Assembly: GCA_012520575.1 (NCBI GenBank)
Contig: JAAYOB010000007.1
Location: forward strand, 62,001-126,000
Source of the DNA: Candidatus Stramentimicrobium fermentans
GTDB taxonomy: Bacteria > Atribacterota > Phoenicimicrobiia > Phoenicimicrobiales > Stramentimicrobiaceae
Length of the DNA: 64,000 bases
Direction of reading: 5' to 3'
Shown here: piece by piece, positions 7,994 to 20,000 of the stretch
Position numbering within the stretch: position 1 is the stretch's first letter
Layout: each line of letters starts with the position of its first letter
Translations under genes and position numbers: made by a program
The notes under the pieces: model-generated
Told to the model about the DNA's origin: nothing
The model's database searches: none
Seen by the model: only the letters and a program-made list of their open reading frames with translations

Positions 7994-10822
7994 CTAATTC
8001 TCATCCAATATCCTCTTTAAAAATTGACCGGTAAAGGAGATCGGAACGTTAATAATTTCTTCCGGTGTACCGCTAAAAATAACCTCTCCCCCTTCTTCGC
8101 CGCCTCCCGGCCCCAAATCAATTATGTGGTCAGCAGATTTAATTACCTCTAAATTATGCTCTATAACCAATACGGTATTACCCTGTTCCACCAATCTGTT
8201 TAAGACATCCAGAAGTTTCCTGACATCATCAAAATGCAGTCCGGTGGTAGGCTCATCTAAAAGGTATAGCGTTTTACCGGTACCTTTTTTACTCAATTCT
8301 TTAGCCAATTTTACCCTTTGCGCCTCCCCTCCTGAAAAGGTGGTGGCTGATTGTCCTAATTTTATGTAACCCAAACCTACATCGATAAGAGTCTGTAAAC
8401 CCTTTTCAATTTGCGGAATATTTTCAAAAAAATGACTGCACTCTTCTACTGTCATATTCAGTACCTGGGCAATATTCTTATCTTTGTATCTTATTTCCAA
8501 TGTTTCCTGATTAAATCTTTGCCCCTTACAAACTTCGCAAGGAATGTATATATCGGGGAGAAAAAACATCTCAATTTTCACTATACCAGCACCCTGGCAG
8601 GCCTCACATCTTCCTCCCTTTATATTGAAACTAAACCGGGCCGGTTTATATCCTCTCATCCTGGCTGCACTGGTCTTTGTAAATAGCTCTCTAATAGGGG
8701 TAAAGACCCCGGTATAGGTGGCAGCATTGGATCGTGATGTCCGTCCTATTGGTGATTGGTCAATAATGATTACCTTATCGATATTTTCAGTTCCCTCCAA
8801 TCGCTCATAATCCCCCGGCCTAACCCTACTGTGATAAAGCTTTTTTAAGAGCGCTTTATACAATATTTCCTCTATTAAGGTACTTTTACCGGAACCGGAA
8901 ACCCCGGTAACACAATTGAATTTTCCCAAAGGTATACTGATATCAACATTTTTTAGATTATACTGCCGGGCTCCAATTATCCTTATATTTTTTCCATTAC
9001 CTGGCCTCCTCTTTAGCGGAACCATTATTTGACTTTTTCCACTTAAATATTGACCGGTTATGGAATTTGGACAAGCAATTATATCTTTTTGGTCTCCCGC
9101 CGCCACTACATTACCGCCATGTATGCCTGCTCCCGGACCTAAATCAACGATATAATCTGCTGCCCTAATAGTTTCTTCATCATGCTCAATTACTATAACT
9201 GTATTCCCCTGGTCTCTCAATTGGAATAGGGCTTTTAGTAATTTGTTATTGTCTCGCTGATGCAGTCCGATGGAGGGCTCATCTAAAATATAGAGAACTC
9301 CAGTTAGGTTAGAACCAATTTGCGTAGCTAATCTTATTCTCTGACTCTCACCACCGGCTAAGGTGGAAGAAGCACGGGAAAGGGTTATATAATCTAATCC
9401 TACACCTATTAAAAAATTTAATCTGCCCAAAATTTCCTTCCTGGCCTGCTCAGAAATCTCAGCATCTCTTTCCTTTAAAACCAACTTTTCGAAAAAATTA
9501 ATGAGTTGTTTCACAGTCATATCAGAAAGGTCGGCAATAGAATACCCTCCTATTGTAATCATTAAGCTTTCCGGTCGTAGTCTTTTCCCTTTGCAGACCG
9601 AGCAATCATTCATGGTCATGAACTTTTGAATCTCGGCACGTATGTACTCAGATTTAGTCTCACGATATCGTCTCTTTAAATTATTAATAACTCCCTCAAA
9701 TTCATTCTGATGAATCCAAGAATTGTCCCCCTCTATGTTATTATACTCAAAAGATATTTTAGTACGACCGGAACCATAAAGCAGGACTCTCTGCTGTTCT
9801 TCAGTCAATTTATTAAAAGGTGTGGTCAATTTAAATCCATAATGTTTGGCTACACCAAGTAAAATATGGTAGAGATATCTCCCCTTAATAAATCCCCAGG
9901 GTACCAAAGCCCCATTAGTTATTGATTTGCTTTTATCAGGTACTACCAGGTCCGGGTCAAATTCCATTTTGTAACCTAGCCCTCCGCAATTAGGACAGGC
10001 GCCGTAAGGACTGTTAAAAGAGAATATGCGGGGTGTAATTTCAGGCAAGCTGACCCCACAATGTGGGCAAGAAAATTTCTCGCTAAAAATATGCTCTTTA
10101 TCCTCTTCCTCAAGTACAATTACCAATCCCTCACTTAAACTTAGTGCAGTTTCAATAGAGCCATTCAACCGACTTCTATTCTCCGCTTTTATCACTAAGC
10201 GGTCAACTACCACATCAATTTGATGCATCTGATAACGAGCCAGGCTGATTTCATCATCCACCTCTACCATCTTTCCATTTACCCGTAATCTAATAAACCC
10301 TTTCTTTCTAATATCATCAATAACCTGTTTATGCTCACCTTTTTTTGACCTGATAATTGGTGATAATATTTTTATACTTGTATCAAGGGGCAGCTTCATT
10401 ACCTGATCTACAATCTGGTCAATGCTCTGCCTTACTATTTTTCTGCCACAGCTGGGGCAATGGGGTACGCCAATTCTGGCATAGAGGAGACGCAGATAAT
10501 CATAAATCTCGGTAACAGTGCCCACCGTAGAACGAGGGTTCTTGCCCGCCTTTCTCTGGTCAATAGAGATAGACGGTGATAATCCTTCCATATAATCTAC
10601 ATCCGGCTTATCAATCTTCTCTAAAAATTGGCGGGCATAAGAAGACAAGGATTCCAAATAACGCCTCTGGCTCTCTGCATAAATAGTATCAAAAGCCAAA
10701 GATGATTTCCCTGAACCGCTTAAACCGGTAATCACAATAAGCTTATTGCGCGGTAGGCTGAGTGAAATATTTTTTAAGTTATGTTCACGGGCACCCTTTA
10801 TAATAATCTTATTTTGTCCCAT
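7994..10822 (-). CDS. uvrA: Excinuclease ABC subunit A
   Basis: The damage-recognising ATPase of nucleotide excision repair, 942 residues and normal in length. Two ABC cassettes are visible: Walker [21 protein letters not shown] and [15 protein letters not shown]; signatures [12 protein letters not shown] and [15 protein letters not shown]; Walker [13 protein letters not shown] and [12 protein letters not shown]. Paired CxxC zinc sites are intact ([36 protein letters not shown]). The start has GGAG upstream. uvrC follows directly, and uvrB is upstream across a 460-base gap, so the three repair genes are adjacent but probably not one transcript. Confidence 0.97.
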   Translation of the reverse strand: MGQNKIIIKGAREHNLKNISLSLPRNKLIVITGLSGSGKSSLAFDTIYAESQRRYLESLSSYARQFLEKIDKPDVDYMEGLSPSISIDQRKAGKNPRSTVGTVTEIYDYLRLLYARIGVPHCPSCGRKIVRQSIDQIVDQVMKLPLDTSIKILSPIIRSKKGEHKQVIDDIRKKGFIRLRVNGKMVEVDDEISLARYQMHQIDVVVDRLVIKAENRSRLNGSIETALSLSEGLVIVLEEEDKEHIFSEKFSCPHCGVSLPEITPRIFSFNSPYGACPNCGGLGYKMEFDPDLVVPDKSKSITNGALVPWGFIKGRYLYHILLGVAKHYGFKLTTPFNKLTEEQQRVLLYGSGRTKISFEYNNIEGDNSWIHQNEFEGVINNLKRRYRETKSEYIRAEIQKFMTMNDCSVCKGKRLRPESLMITIGGYSIADLSDMTVKQLINFFEKLVLKERDAEISEQARKEILGRLNFLIGVGLDYITLSRASSTLAGGESQRIRLATQIGSNLTGVLYILDEPSIGLHQRDNNKLLKALFQLRDQGNTVIVIEHDEETIRAADYIVDLGPGAGIHGGNVVAAGDQKDIIACPNSITGQYLSGKSQIMVPLKRRPGNGKNIRIIGARQYNLKNVDISIPLGKFNCVTGVSGSGKSTLIEEILYKALLKKLYHSRVRPGDYERLEGTENIDKVIIIDQSPIGRTSRSNAATYTGVFTPIRELFTKTSAARMRGYKPARFSFNIKGGRCEACQGAGIVKIEMFFLPDIYIPCEVCKGQRFNQETLEIRYKDKNIAQVLNMTVEECSHFFENIPQIEKGLQTLIDVGLGYIKLGQSATTFSGGEAQRVKLAKELSKKGTGKTLYLLDEPTTGLHFDDVRKLLDVLNRLVEQGNTVLVIEHNLEVIKSADHIIDLGPGGGEEGGEVIFSGTPEEIINVPISFTGQFLKRILDEN

Positions 10823-11283
10823 TTTAAGTTTAACTCCATCATATACACTACCAGATCCTTATACTGGCGGTGCTCTTAAAGTTCAATCTCTCTTTCCTGT
10901 AACTTCCTTTGGCAAGTGAATATATACCTGTATGACCTGGTCATTGCTCCTAACTGTAGCAACAAGGTAATATTTTAGACTAAATACCTTTATCATTTTA
11001 GTATACTTTTCGCAAGAAACTAACTCCTTCCATACTATTTTTCCAGCATTGAATTTAAAGTATTTGCTACATTACACAATTCATAATTAGACAAAATCTA
11101 TCCGGAAGATATGGTATTGAGTTTAGTATATAGTTTAAATAGATCCTCTAAGTCTCATACTTATCATTATATATCAAAGCACAAAAGTGGATAAGTAAGA
11201 TACGGTTACCTATTTTTCCCCTTGCAGACGGGAATTTCCGTTGGGCTGAATCCAAATTATTATTGCTTATAGAGGTATAGTAA
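10823..11283. other. 461-base gap between uvrB and uvrA
   Basis: No tRNA, hairpin with a T-run, or long ORF is visible. It is AT-rich. The only coding-like object is the 37-codon minus-strand ORF listed separately. The uvrA promoter should lie here, but I find no convincing -35/-10 pair. Confidence 0.5.
10883..10996 (-). CDS. Possible 37-residue peptide or gene remnant
   Basis: An ATG ORF on the minus strand reads [18 protein letters not shown] and continues with a plausible amphipathic strand ([13 protein letters not shown]) to a TGA. I do not recognise it. Its amino-acid make-up looks protein-like rather than random, but a ribosome site is missing at usable distance (the nearest GGAG is about 24 bases upstream). 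It could be a small gene, or the end of a decayed one. Confidence 0.25.
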   Translation of the reverse strand: MIKVFSLKYYLVATVRSNDQVIQVYIHLPKEVTGKRD

Positions 11284-13284
11284 TTATTTGAAAATAATTT
11301 TTTCTCGTTTCAGCCTTTTTATTTCATCTCTCAACAAAGCGGCTCTTTCAAAGTCCAGCTCTTTGGCTGCCTGATTCATCTCATTCTTCAAGGATTTTAT
11401 TAAAGCACTTAGGCTGCTGTGAGGTAAATACTTTCTTTGACCTTCGCTTGCCTTATAGTTACTATCCCGCTCTTCGTCTCCTTCAAAATCTTCAAAGTAA
11501 ACCATATCATCCAGTGGTTTTTGTATGGTCTGTGGAACAATATTATGTTTACGATTATACCCTAACTGAATCTTTCTCCTACGGCTTGTTTCCCTTATTG
11601 CCCTTTTTACCGAACCGGTTATCTCATCACAATACAGAATTACAGTACCGTTAACATTTCGGGCTGCTCTTCCCATGGTCTGTATCAGAGAAGTTTCCGA
11701 ACGCAAAAACCCCTCTTTGTCAGCATCTAAGATAGCAACTAATGAGACTTCCGGCAAATCTAAACCCTCCCTTAACAGATTAACACCCACCAATACATCA
11801 AATCTGCCTTCCCGTAAATCTTTTAATATTTTAATTCTCTCAATAGTACCAATCTCGGAATGGAGGTATCTAACCTTTATATCAATTTCCTGTAGATATT
11901 CAGCGGTATTTTCAGCCATTCTTTTAGTAAGGGTGGTCACTAATACTCTTTCTTTCTGAGTAACCCTTTTTTTGATTTCAGCAATTAAATCATCTATCTG
12001 AAATTGGGCTGGTCTCACTATTACCTCCGGATCTACCAGTCCGGTCGGCCTTATTATCTGCTCCACAACCTGCTCGCTTTGCTTCAACTCATACTTTGCC
12101 GGTGTTGCTGAAACAAATAGCACTTTTTCCAAATACTTTTCAAATTCATGAAATACTAAGGGTCTATTATCATAAGCCGAGGGAAGTCTAAATCCATATT
12201 GTACTAAACTATCTTTTCTAGATTTATCCCCGGCATACATTCCCCTCAATTGAGGAATAGTTACATGTGATTCATCTATCAATATCAGAAATGGTTTGGG
12301 GAAATAATTGAGTAAGGTGGCTGGCGGCTCACCTGCTTTTCTGCCACTCAAATGCCGAGAATAGTTTTCAACACCGGTACAATATCCGAACTGTGTTAAC
12401 ATTTCTAAGTCATATTTCGTTCTTTGCTCCAACCTTTCGGCTTCCAGCAGTTTGCCATTCTTTTGAAAATAAAACAATCTCTCTGTTAACTCTTTTTTAA
12501 TAGTTCTGATTCCCTGCTCCATTCTTTCTGGTGGAGTTATAAAGTGCTTAGCCGGGTATATAGCTATCTTTTCTTTTCTTTCCATCCGGTGTCCGGTCAG
12601 AGGGTCAATCTCGTGAATTGCCTCTATAGTATTACCAAAAAACTCAAGACGAAAGGAACTCTCGAGATATGCCGGAAATACATCTAAAACATCTCCTCTT
12701 ATTCTAAATATACCTCTTTCAAATTCAATATCATTCCGCTCATATTGGATATTAATTAATCTTCTGGACACCTCTTCTATCTCTATTTGTTGATCTTCCT
12801 TTAGCAACAAAACTTGCTCAGAAAAATCACTGGGTGAGCCTAGCCCATAAATACAGGAAACACTTGCTACTATCACCACATCCTTTCTTTCCAGTAAAGC
12901 TGTAGTGGCAAACAATCGCAACCGGTCTATCTCATCATTGATAGAGGCATCCTTCTCGATATAAGTATCGGTACGAGGTATATAGGCTTCCGGCTGATAA
13001 TAGTCATAATAACTGACAAAATAACCGACCGCATTGTGAGGGAAAAATCGCCTGAATTCGGTACAGAGCTGTGCTGCCAGCGTTTTATTGTGAGAGATAA
13101 CCAAGGTCGGTAATTGTAAATACTGGATAACATTGGCCATAGTAAATGTTTTACCAGAACCGGTTACCCCCAAAAGAGTCTGTACATCTTTACCTTCTTT
13201 AAATCCATCACATATTTTTTTGATTGCTTCCGGTTGGTCCCCCTGGGGGGAATATTTAGAACTCAGTTGAAAGTTTTTATTCAT
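11284..13284 (-). CDS. uvrB: Excinuclease ABC subunit B
   Basis: The DNA-loading helicase of nucleotide excision repair, 666 residues. It shows Walker [16 protein letters not shown], the beta-hairpin that inserts into DNA ([20 protein letters not shown]), the DEAD-like motif LILIDESH, motif [11 protein letters not shown] and a C-terminal UVR coiled-coil ([20 protein letters not shown]) that meets UvrC. All parts are intact, in contrast to the shortened UvrC. A 211-base gap separates its start from coaE and holds an extended -10 promoter. Confidence 0.97.
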   Translation of the reverse strand: MNKNFQLSSKYSPQGDQPEAIKKICDGFKEGKDVQTLLGVTGSGKTFTMANVIQYLQLPTLVISHNKTLAAQLCTEFRRFFPHNAVGYFVSYYDYYQPEAYIPRTDTYIEKDASINDEIDRLRLFATTALLERKDVVIVASVSCIYGLGSPSDFSEQVLLLKEDQQIEIEEVSRRLINIQYERNDIEFERGIFRIRGDVLDVFPAYLESSFRLEFFGNTIEAIHEIDPLTGHRMERKEKIAIYPAKHFITPPERMEQGIRTIKKELTERLFYFQKNGKLLEAERLEQRTKYDLEMLTQFGYCTGVENYSRHLSGRKAGEPPATLLNYFPKPFLILIDESHVTIPQLRGMYAGDKSRKDSLVQYGFRLPSAYDNRPLVFHEFEKYLEKVLFVSATPAKYELKQSEQVVEQIIRPTGLVDPEVIVRPAQFQIDDLIAEIKKRVTQKERVLVTTLTKRMAENTAEYLQEIDIKVRYLHSEIGTIERIKILKDLREGRFDVLVGVNLLREGLDLPEVSLVAILDADKEGFLRSETSLIQTMGRAARNVNGTVILYCDEITGSVKRAIRETSRRRKIQLGYNRKHNIVPQTIQKPLDDMVYFEDFEGDEERDSNYKASEGQRKYLPHSSLSALIKSLKNEMNQAAKELDFERAALLRDEIKRLKREKIIFK

Positions 13285-13376
13285 AGATTATCTTTCTTAA
13301 TTTCCAGCAAGGTTCTAATTTAAGATTGTAGAGTTTTTTATTTTAACATTACCTAATAATGAATTTATCGCCCTAA

Positions 13377-13385
13377 ATTATACCA
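13377..13385 (-). promoter_or_regulatory. Extended -10 promoter element before uvrB
   Basis: On the minus strand the sequence TGGTATAAT matches an extended -10 (TGnTATAAT). The best -35 nearby (TTGATT) would be 19 bases away, longer than ideal. It lies about 93 bases before the uvrB ATG. I saw no LexA-type palindrome next to it. Confidence 0.5.
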
Positions 13386-13495
13386 TATAGCGCAATTACT
13401 GAATCAAATCTTAATAATTCTAGAGGGAAGGCGTGGGACGGACAGGATGGATCTTTTTATTGTTTAAAAATGTAAAATCAATTTCATAAAATTAT

Positions 13496-14110
13496 TTACT
13501 TTCTATTCAGGTATTGCTTTAGCTCTTTCCAGATCCGTCTTACTTGTTTTCCAGTCTGCTCTCGAGAAAAAGAATTATTAATAACATAATCGGCTAAAGA
13601 AAGCTTCTTTTCCATAGGTATCTGTGACTCTATTCTTCTTAATGCATCTTCCTTGCTGAGGTTATCTCTAAGCAGCAACCTCTTTAACTGCTCCTCTTTA
13701 CCTATATAGACCACAATTATCTTATCCATCATTTCTTCTAATTGGGCCTCAAAGAGCAAGGGTGCATCAATAATGCAAATCAAATCCCGGCCATAATTCT
13801 TTTTCAATTCCTCAATCTTCTGTTTTATAACAGCCGTAATTTTGGGATGGGTTATTTTGTTTAATATTGCTAATTTTTCTCTATCAGAAAATACAATTTT
13901 GCCTAATTCTTTACGATTAATATGTAGATTGCTTTCTAATATTCCTTCGCCAAAATAGTCAACAATTTCTTGCCAGGCACTTTCTCCCGGACAAATAATA
14001 GTATGGGCAATCTGGTCGGCATCAATCACCTGTGCCCCTAATTGTCGGAAAATTTCGGCCACAGTTGTCTTTCCCGAAACAATTCCGCCTGTTAAGCCTA
14101 CGATCAACAT
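13496..14110 (-). CDS. coaE: Dephospho-CoA kinase
   Basis: Phosphorylates dephospho-CoA at the 3' hydroxyl, the last step of coenzyme A synthesis. The P-loop is GLTGGIVSGKTTVAEIF, followed by the conserved VIDADQIAH and by IDAPLLFEA, where the substrate is held. At 204 residues it is a normal length. It lies 52 bases after polA in the same direction, a pairing seen in many bacteria, and coaBC of the same pathway is found elsewhere in this window. Confidence 0.95.
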   Translation of the reverse strand: MLIVGLTGGIVSGKTTVAEIFRQLGAQVIDADQIAHTIICPGESAWQEIVDYFGEGILESNLHINRKELGKIVFSDREKLAILNKITHPKITAVIKQKIEELKKNYGRDLICIIDAPLLFEAQLEEMMDKIIVVYIGKEEQLKRLLLRDNLSKEDALRRIESQIPMEKKLSLADYVINNSFSREQTGKQVRRIWKELKQYLNRK

Positions 14111-14162
14111 TTTTAAAAATACAAGCCTTTCTTTCTTCTTTTAAAACAAAATCTGATTTGTT

Positions 14163-16832
14163 TTATAGTTCGCCCCATTTATATCCACTAGCAAAATTTA
14201 CCTTTAATGGTATATCTAAATGTATGCAATTCTCCATAATCTCTTTAATAATGGCTTGCCTCCTTGCTAGCTCAGATTCGATAATTTCGAAGATTAGCTC
14301 ATCATGAATCTGTAAAATTAAGCCGCTATCCTGATTCAGTTCTTCCATTTTAGAGTCTATACCAATCATGGCTATTTTTATTAAATCTGCCGCGGTCCCC
14401 TGTATGGGAGCATTGATAGCGATGCGTTCAAAAAATTCTCTGATTGACTTATTAGGACTATCAATTCCTTCTAAATACCTGATCCGATTAAACACGGTCT
14501 TCACATATTTCTTTTTTCGGGCAATCGTAATCTGTTCATCTACATATTCTTTAACCCTGTGATATCTTTGAAAATAAGCAGTAATATAGGTTTCGGCATC
14601 TTCCCTGCTTATTCCCAAGTTAGCCGATAGGCCAAAACTACTCATTCCATAAATAATACCGAAGTTAATAGTTTTAGCAATTCTCCTCATTTCTTCACTA
14701 ACCAGACTGAGATCGACATTAAATAATTGGGCTGCTGTGTAGGCATGAACATCTTGCCCTTGTAAAAATGCCTCCTTCAGATTTTCGTCTCCAGATAAAT
14801 GTGCAAGAATTCTAAGCTCAATTTGAGAATAATCGGCAGATAAAAAAACATTTCCTGCCTCACAAATGAAAGCATCCCTGATGGCACGTCCCAATTCAGT
14901 TCTGACCGGTATATTCTGTAAATTAGGATTATTGCTGCTCAGCCTGCCTGTTGAAGTACCTGTTTGATTAAAACAGGTGTGAACTCTTCCGGTTTGAGGA
15001 CTAATCAATTGTGGTAATTTGTCAATGTAGGTATTTTTTAATTTTTCTAATTCTCGGTAATCCAATATCTTGGCGACTACCTCATGTTTTTCCGATAATT
15101 CTGAGAGAACACGGGCATCTGTGGAATAACCGGTTTTAGTCTTTTTAATAGGAGGTAGTTTCAATTTTTCAAATAAAATTCGGCTTAACTGCTTTGGTGA
15201 ATTCAGATTGAACTCTTCTCCCGCGAAATTAAATATTTCTATCCTAATTTGGGCAATTTTATGAGAAAATTGTTGGGACATCTTCTTTAAAAAAACATTG
15301 TCCAGCTTAATTCCTCTCTTTTCCATCTGATAAAGGACTTTAATAAGTGGAAGTTCGACTTCAAGGTATAATTCAAGTAGATTTTTTGCTGAGAGTTGCT
15401 GCCATAATGCCTGTTTTAAAGATGGTAAAGATTTAACCTTAGCACAAAGTTCTTCTTCCCAACCGGCAATATTTTTATCCTGTTTACCTTCTCTTTCCTG
15501 ATAGTTGCTATCAGGTAGATATTCTCTTAGCAGACTTGCTAAGGGGTAATCCTGCCGGGAGGGATTCAATAAATAAGAGGCTATCATGGTATCAAAACAA
15601 GGAAGGTAGAAAAAATTTAAATCTTTAAAGAGATATTTGCCTGAACTCTTTAGGTCAAAACCAATCTTTTCAATTTTTTCATCTTGAAAAAGTTCTTTTA
15701 ACTTTTTTGATAATATTTCCTCAGAAAGGCCGTTGTTGTCTAATAGACTACCACAAGTATTGTATCTCACCAAAAACACTTCGTCTGAAAGGGCAAAGGT
15801 AATTCCCTGCATTGTTTTATTGGTAGGCGATTGGTTTATTTGCGCCAACCAAGAAAAAGTTCCTACAGATTTAATCTTTTTATACAAATCCAATAGTTGT
15901 CCCTCTGTAGTAATTTCCCGAAATTCAATGCTCTTCTTTTTAATCTCTTGATTACTCTTTTTCAAAGGAGGGAGCTTTTCTAATAGTTTTTTAAATTCGT
16001 ATTTTTGATATAATTCCCTTAATTGCTCCTGGTCCGGGCCCAAATAAGCTATCTCATTCAATCTTAAATCAAGGTCAACATCTTTGTTAATCACAGCCAA
16101 TTCTTTACTCAAGCGAGCCTGATTTTCGTGCTGCTCAATCCTCTTTTTAATAGATTTATTCTCTATTTTTGATAAATTATTAATTATTTCCTCCAAGCTG
16201 CCATACTGTTGTATTAGCTTTTGGGCTGTTTTTACTCCGATGCCGGGAACACCGGGTATATTATCAGAGGAGTCACCTTTTAAGCCTATATAATCAGGAA
16301 TCAATACCGGCGGAAATCCTAACATTTCCTCAATATTTGCTAAACCACGCTGTTCAACTTGGGTAAACCCTTTCTGCATTAAAAAAATCTCAGTATCTGT
16401 ATCTGCCAGCTGCAATAAATCACGGTCACCGGTAACAATTACTGGTTTATATTCACTATCTTTTATCTTATGGACAATAGTACCGATAATGTCATCAGCT
16501 TCATATCCTTCAATTGCAAAAGATAGTATATTAAAATTTTTTACAATCTCTTTAATAATGGGAACCTGTTCAATTAATTCTGTCGGCATCTTTTCTCTCT
16601 GAGCTTTATATTGCTGGTAAAGTTGGTGCCGGAAGGTGGGTTTTGGTGTATCAAAGGCAATAATGAGGCCATCCGGTTTTTGTTCTTCTAATAATTTTAG
16701 CAACAGCAGAGTGAAGCCATAGGCAGCATTGATAAGCCGACCTTGGGAGGTTGTTAATTTAGGTAAGGCAAAAAAAGCTCGATAGATTAAACCCTGCCCA
16801 TCTATTAAAAATAGTCTTTTAGTTTTTTCCAT
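14163..16832 (-). CDS. polA: DNA polymerase I, probably without proofreading
   Basis: Repair and Okazaki-maturation polymerase, 889 residues. The 5' nuclease domain (1-290) is intact: LFLIDGQGLIYRAFFALP, GYEADDIIGT, TGDRDLLQL and a helix-hairpin-helix GVPGIGVKTA. The polymerase has motif A DYSQIELRILA, motif B RRIAKTINFGIIYG and motif C LQIHDELIFE. In the middle domain the first exonuclease motif, which should hold DxE, reads TFSWLAQ, so the metal-binding acids of 3'-5' proofreading are missing, as in several bacterial Pol I enzymes. The fold otherwise remains (FDTMIASYLLNPSR). Confidence 0.96.
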   Translation of the reverse strand: MEKTKRLFLIDGQGLIYRAFFALPKLTTSQGRLINAAYGFTLLLLKLLEEQKPDGLIIAFDTPKPTFRHQLYQQYKAQREKMPTELIEQVPIIKEIVKNFNILSFAIEGYEADDIIGTIVHKIKDSEYKPVIVTGDRDLLQLADTDTEIFLMQKGFTQVEQRGLANIEEMLGFPPVLIPDYIGLKGDSSDNIPGVPGIGVKTAQKLIQQYGSLEEIINNLSKIENKSIKKRIEQHENQARLSKELAVINKDVDLDLRLNEIAYLGPDQEQLRELYQKYEFKKLLEKLPPLKKSNQEIKKKSIEFREITTEGQLLDLYKKIKSVGTFSWLAQINQSPTNKTMQGITFALSDEVFLVRYNTCGSLLDNNGLSEEILSKKLKELFQDEKIEKIGFDLKSSGKYLFKDLNFFYLPCFDTMIASYLLNPSRQDYPLASLLREYLPDSNYQEREGKQDKNIAGWEEELCAKVKSLPSLKQALWQQLSAKNLLELYLEVELPLIKVLYQMEKRGIKLDNVFLKKMSQQFSHKIAQIRIEIFNFAGEEFNLNSPKQLSRILFEKLKLPPIKKTKTGYSTDARVLSELSEKHEVVAKILDYRELEKLKNTYIDKLPQLISPQTGRVHTCFNQTGTSTGRLSSNNPNLQNIPVRTELGRAIRDAFICEAGNVFLSADYSQIELRILAHLSGDENLKEAFLQGQDVHAYTAAQLFNVDLSLVSEEMRRIAKTINFGIIYGMSSFGLSANLGISREDAETYITAYFQRYHRVKEYVDEQITIARKKKYVKTVFNRIRYLEGIDSPNKSIREFFERIAINAPIQGTAADLIKIAMIGIDSKMEELNQDSGLILQIHDELIFEIIESELARRQAIIKEIMENCIHLDIPLKVNFASGYKWGEL

Positions 16833-16917
16833 TATTCATAACACTCTTTTATTAAATAAATTTTTACGATTGATTCAGAACTTGGGGGAACAATCCGGCA
16901 AATAACTGGTGAGCAAC

Positions 16918-16946
16918 TTGACATTAGTATCGGTCTAATCTATAAT
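16918..16946 (+). promoter_or_regulatory. Consensus sigma-70 promoter of tRNA-Leu
   Basis: TTGACA (16918-16923), a 17-base spacer and TATAAT (16941-16946) match the consensus exactly. The expected start falls 10-15 bases before the mature tRNA. It faces away from polA, whose own promoter must lie in the same gap on the other strand. Confidence 0.9.
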
Positions 16947-16966
16947 TTTTAAGAATCTTTCTTTAT

Positions 16967-17055
16967 GCCGGAGTGGCGAAATTGGTAGACGCACTGGACT
17001 CAAAATCCAGCGAGCCTCACAGCTCATGTCGGTTCGACTCCGACCTTCGGCACCA
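16967..17055 (+). tRNA. tRNA-Leu (anticodon CAA)
   Basis: The acceptor arms GCCGGAG and CTTCGGC pair (one G-T), the anticodon stem CTGGA/TCCAG frames the loop CTCAAAA with anticodon CAA, and a long variable arm typical of leucine tRNAs is present. The T loop is GGTTCGACTCC. CCA is encoded (17053-17055). It lies on the opposite strand to dnaE and polA. Confidence 0.96.
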
Positions 17056-17067
17056 TCATTAAGTCCC

Positions 17068-20000
17068 TCAATATTTTCCACTTTGATACCATATTTCAGC
17101 TGAGGGTAAAAATTCCTGAATTTCCCGAATCAACTTATCATTATAGGCAATGCTTATTTGTTCACTAACCTGCTGTCGATATGTTTTTAGTCCAACTTTA
17201 AAATACAAAATTATACCGTTTTTTCCGGGATATTTTTGAAATATCTCTTTTAAATCTATTAGTTTTTCCGGACTCAGTTCGGTAATATCCACCTTAATAT
17301 TAAGATTTCTATTGTTATTACTCTTTTTCTTTTCCTTTGTATCAGCGTTTTTCCGATTATCGTAGTCATGAATAGAGTAAATCGCTTCTGCCAGTAGTTT
17401 TATGTTGACCTCCATGGCATCCAAACGACCCTCAACAATGACAATACTCTCATTAGTAAGAACTTCTTTGCATTCTTCAAATATTTTAGGGAAAACAACA
17501 ACCTCCACAGTTCCGAATAAATCTTCTAAGGAGAAGTAAGCCATTGCATTCCCATTTTTAGTAGTCTTCTTTTTGATATTGGTAACTACACCACCCAGGA
17601 TTACATGGCTCTTGTCGGAAAAGTCTTCCAGATGAGCGGAATCGGTATTGGTAATCTCAGCTAACCTATCATGATAATCATCTAAGGGATGGTGCGTAAG
17701 ATAAAAACCGAGGGTTTCTTTCTCCATAGTGAGCAGTTCTTGCCTGGTAAATTCTTGTACTGTGGACATATCGGGAAAACCCTGAAAATTGTCGAGCAAC
17801 CTTTCATTTTTTATCACAAAGAGACTAGCCTGTCCATTCCTCTTTTCTCTTTGTTGGTCCTGAGCTATTTGTATGGATTTATCTAATACTGCCAGTAATT
17901 GAGCCCTAGAGGTTTTAAGTGAATCAAAAGCGCCACACTTTATTAAACTCTCTATCACCCTCCTGTTCATAGACCTTAAATCTACTCTCTGACAAAAATC
18001 GAGTAAAGAAGAGAATGATCCGCCTTCCTCTCTCTCTTTAATGATATTTTCTACTGCTACTCTCCCTACGTTTTTAACGGCAGCCAATCCAAATCGTATA
18101 GTCTTATCATCTACTACTGTAAAATCAATCAAACTTTCATTGATATCGGGCGGCAGTATCTTCAATCCCATATTCTGGCATTCTTTAATATATTTCACAA
18201 CCTTATCAGTATTTTGCATAATACTGGTAAGCAGAGCAGCCATAAATTCCACCGGATAATGCGCCTTCAGATAGGCGGTCTGATAAGATAGGAAAGCATA
18301 AGAAACACTGTGGGATTTATTAAATCCATACCCTGCAAAATAAGCGATAAGGTCATAGATCTCCTCTGCAGTCTTTTTGTCAATTCCATTTTTTACAGAA
18401 CCCTCAATAAACTGTTTTTGCTGCTTTTTCATTACCTCTTTTATCTTCTTACCCATAGCTTTTCTTAGGATATCTGCCTGCCCTAAGGAATAACCTGCCA
18501 ACTGACTGGCAATCTGCATAACCTGCTCCTGGTAGACTATTACCCCATAAGTATCTCTGAGTATGGGCTCCAGTTTGGGATGCAAATATTTAATCTCTAC
18601 TTTACCTTTTTTCCTATTGATAAAATCATCAATCATTCCGCTGCCCAATGGTCCCGGCCTAAACAGTGCTAAGAGGGCGGTAATGTCTTCAATGCTTTCT
18701 GCTTCCATTCTTTTTACCAGATCTACCATTCCGGAACTTTCTAATTGGAAAATACCACAACATTCTCCCTTAGCCAATAGTTCATAGACTTTCGGGTCAT
18801 CTAAGGGAACTTTGTCTATATCAATCGTCTCTCCTTTGGTTTTACTAATAATATTTAAGGTATTGTAGATTACAGAAAGTGTTCTCAATCCTAAAAAGTC
18901 CATCTTTAATAATCCCAAGGGCTCTAAATCTTCCGCTATATATTGTGTTGATATTTCCCCTTCACTGGTTAACTGGAGGGGAACAAAATCGGTCAACGGT
19001 TCTCGGGAAAGAACAACTCCTGCAGCATGAGTGGAGGCATGACGGGATAAGCCTTCTAATTTAGATGAGATTTCAATCATCTTCCTGACAGTAGGCTCAT
19101 TTTCCATCCTATTCTTCAAATCCGGCTCCATCTGTAAAGCCTTCTCTATAGTCATATTGGGCTCGAAGGGAATCATTTTAGCAATCTTATCTACCTGACT
19201 ATAAGGGACCCCCAGGGCTCTACCCACATCTCTAATTACTGCCCTAGCCGCCATGGTTCCAAAGGTAATTATCTGGGAAACTTTATCACGTCCATACTTT
19301 TTACTAACATATTCAATTACTTCTCCTCTTCCTTCAATGCTAAAATCAATATCAAAATCCGGCATACTGATTCGTTCCGGGTTTAGAAACCTTTCAAAGA
19401 GTAGATTATAATCTAAGGGATTAATGTTGGTAATGTTGAGGCAATAAGCTATTAAGCTACCGGCAGCCGAACCTCTTCCGGGCCCAACCATAATATTATG
19501 TTTTTTGGCAAAATCAACAAAATCCCAAACGATCAAGAAATAGGTAGCAAAACCCATCTTTTCGATTACTGCTAACTCGTAATCCAAACGTTCCTTCACT
19601 TCAGCGTCCACATGTTTAAATTTATTTAAAGCCCCCTCATAGCACAATTGTTTTAAATAATCTTGGTCTGTAAGGTTGTTCGGTACATTGAAGTCAGGAA
19701 GATGAGCATTGCGAAATTCAATTTCCAGATTGCATTCATCGGCAATCTTGAGTGTATTTTCCAGTGCCTCAGGAACGTCCGCAAAATGTTGCAGCATCTC
19801 TTCCTGGGTATTAAAATAGAATTCATTGGTACTAAACTTCATCCTATCCGGGTCATCTAGATTGGTGGCAGTCTGAATACATAATAGGATATCATGTGCT
19901 TCAGAATCTTCTTTATTAATATAGTGCACATCATTGGTAGCAACTAAAGGAATCCCGAGAGTTTTACTCAGTTCGATTAATTCCTGATTAACCTTAAGCT

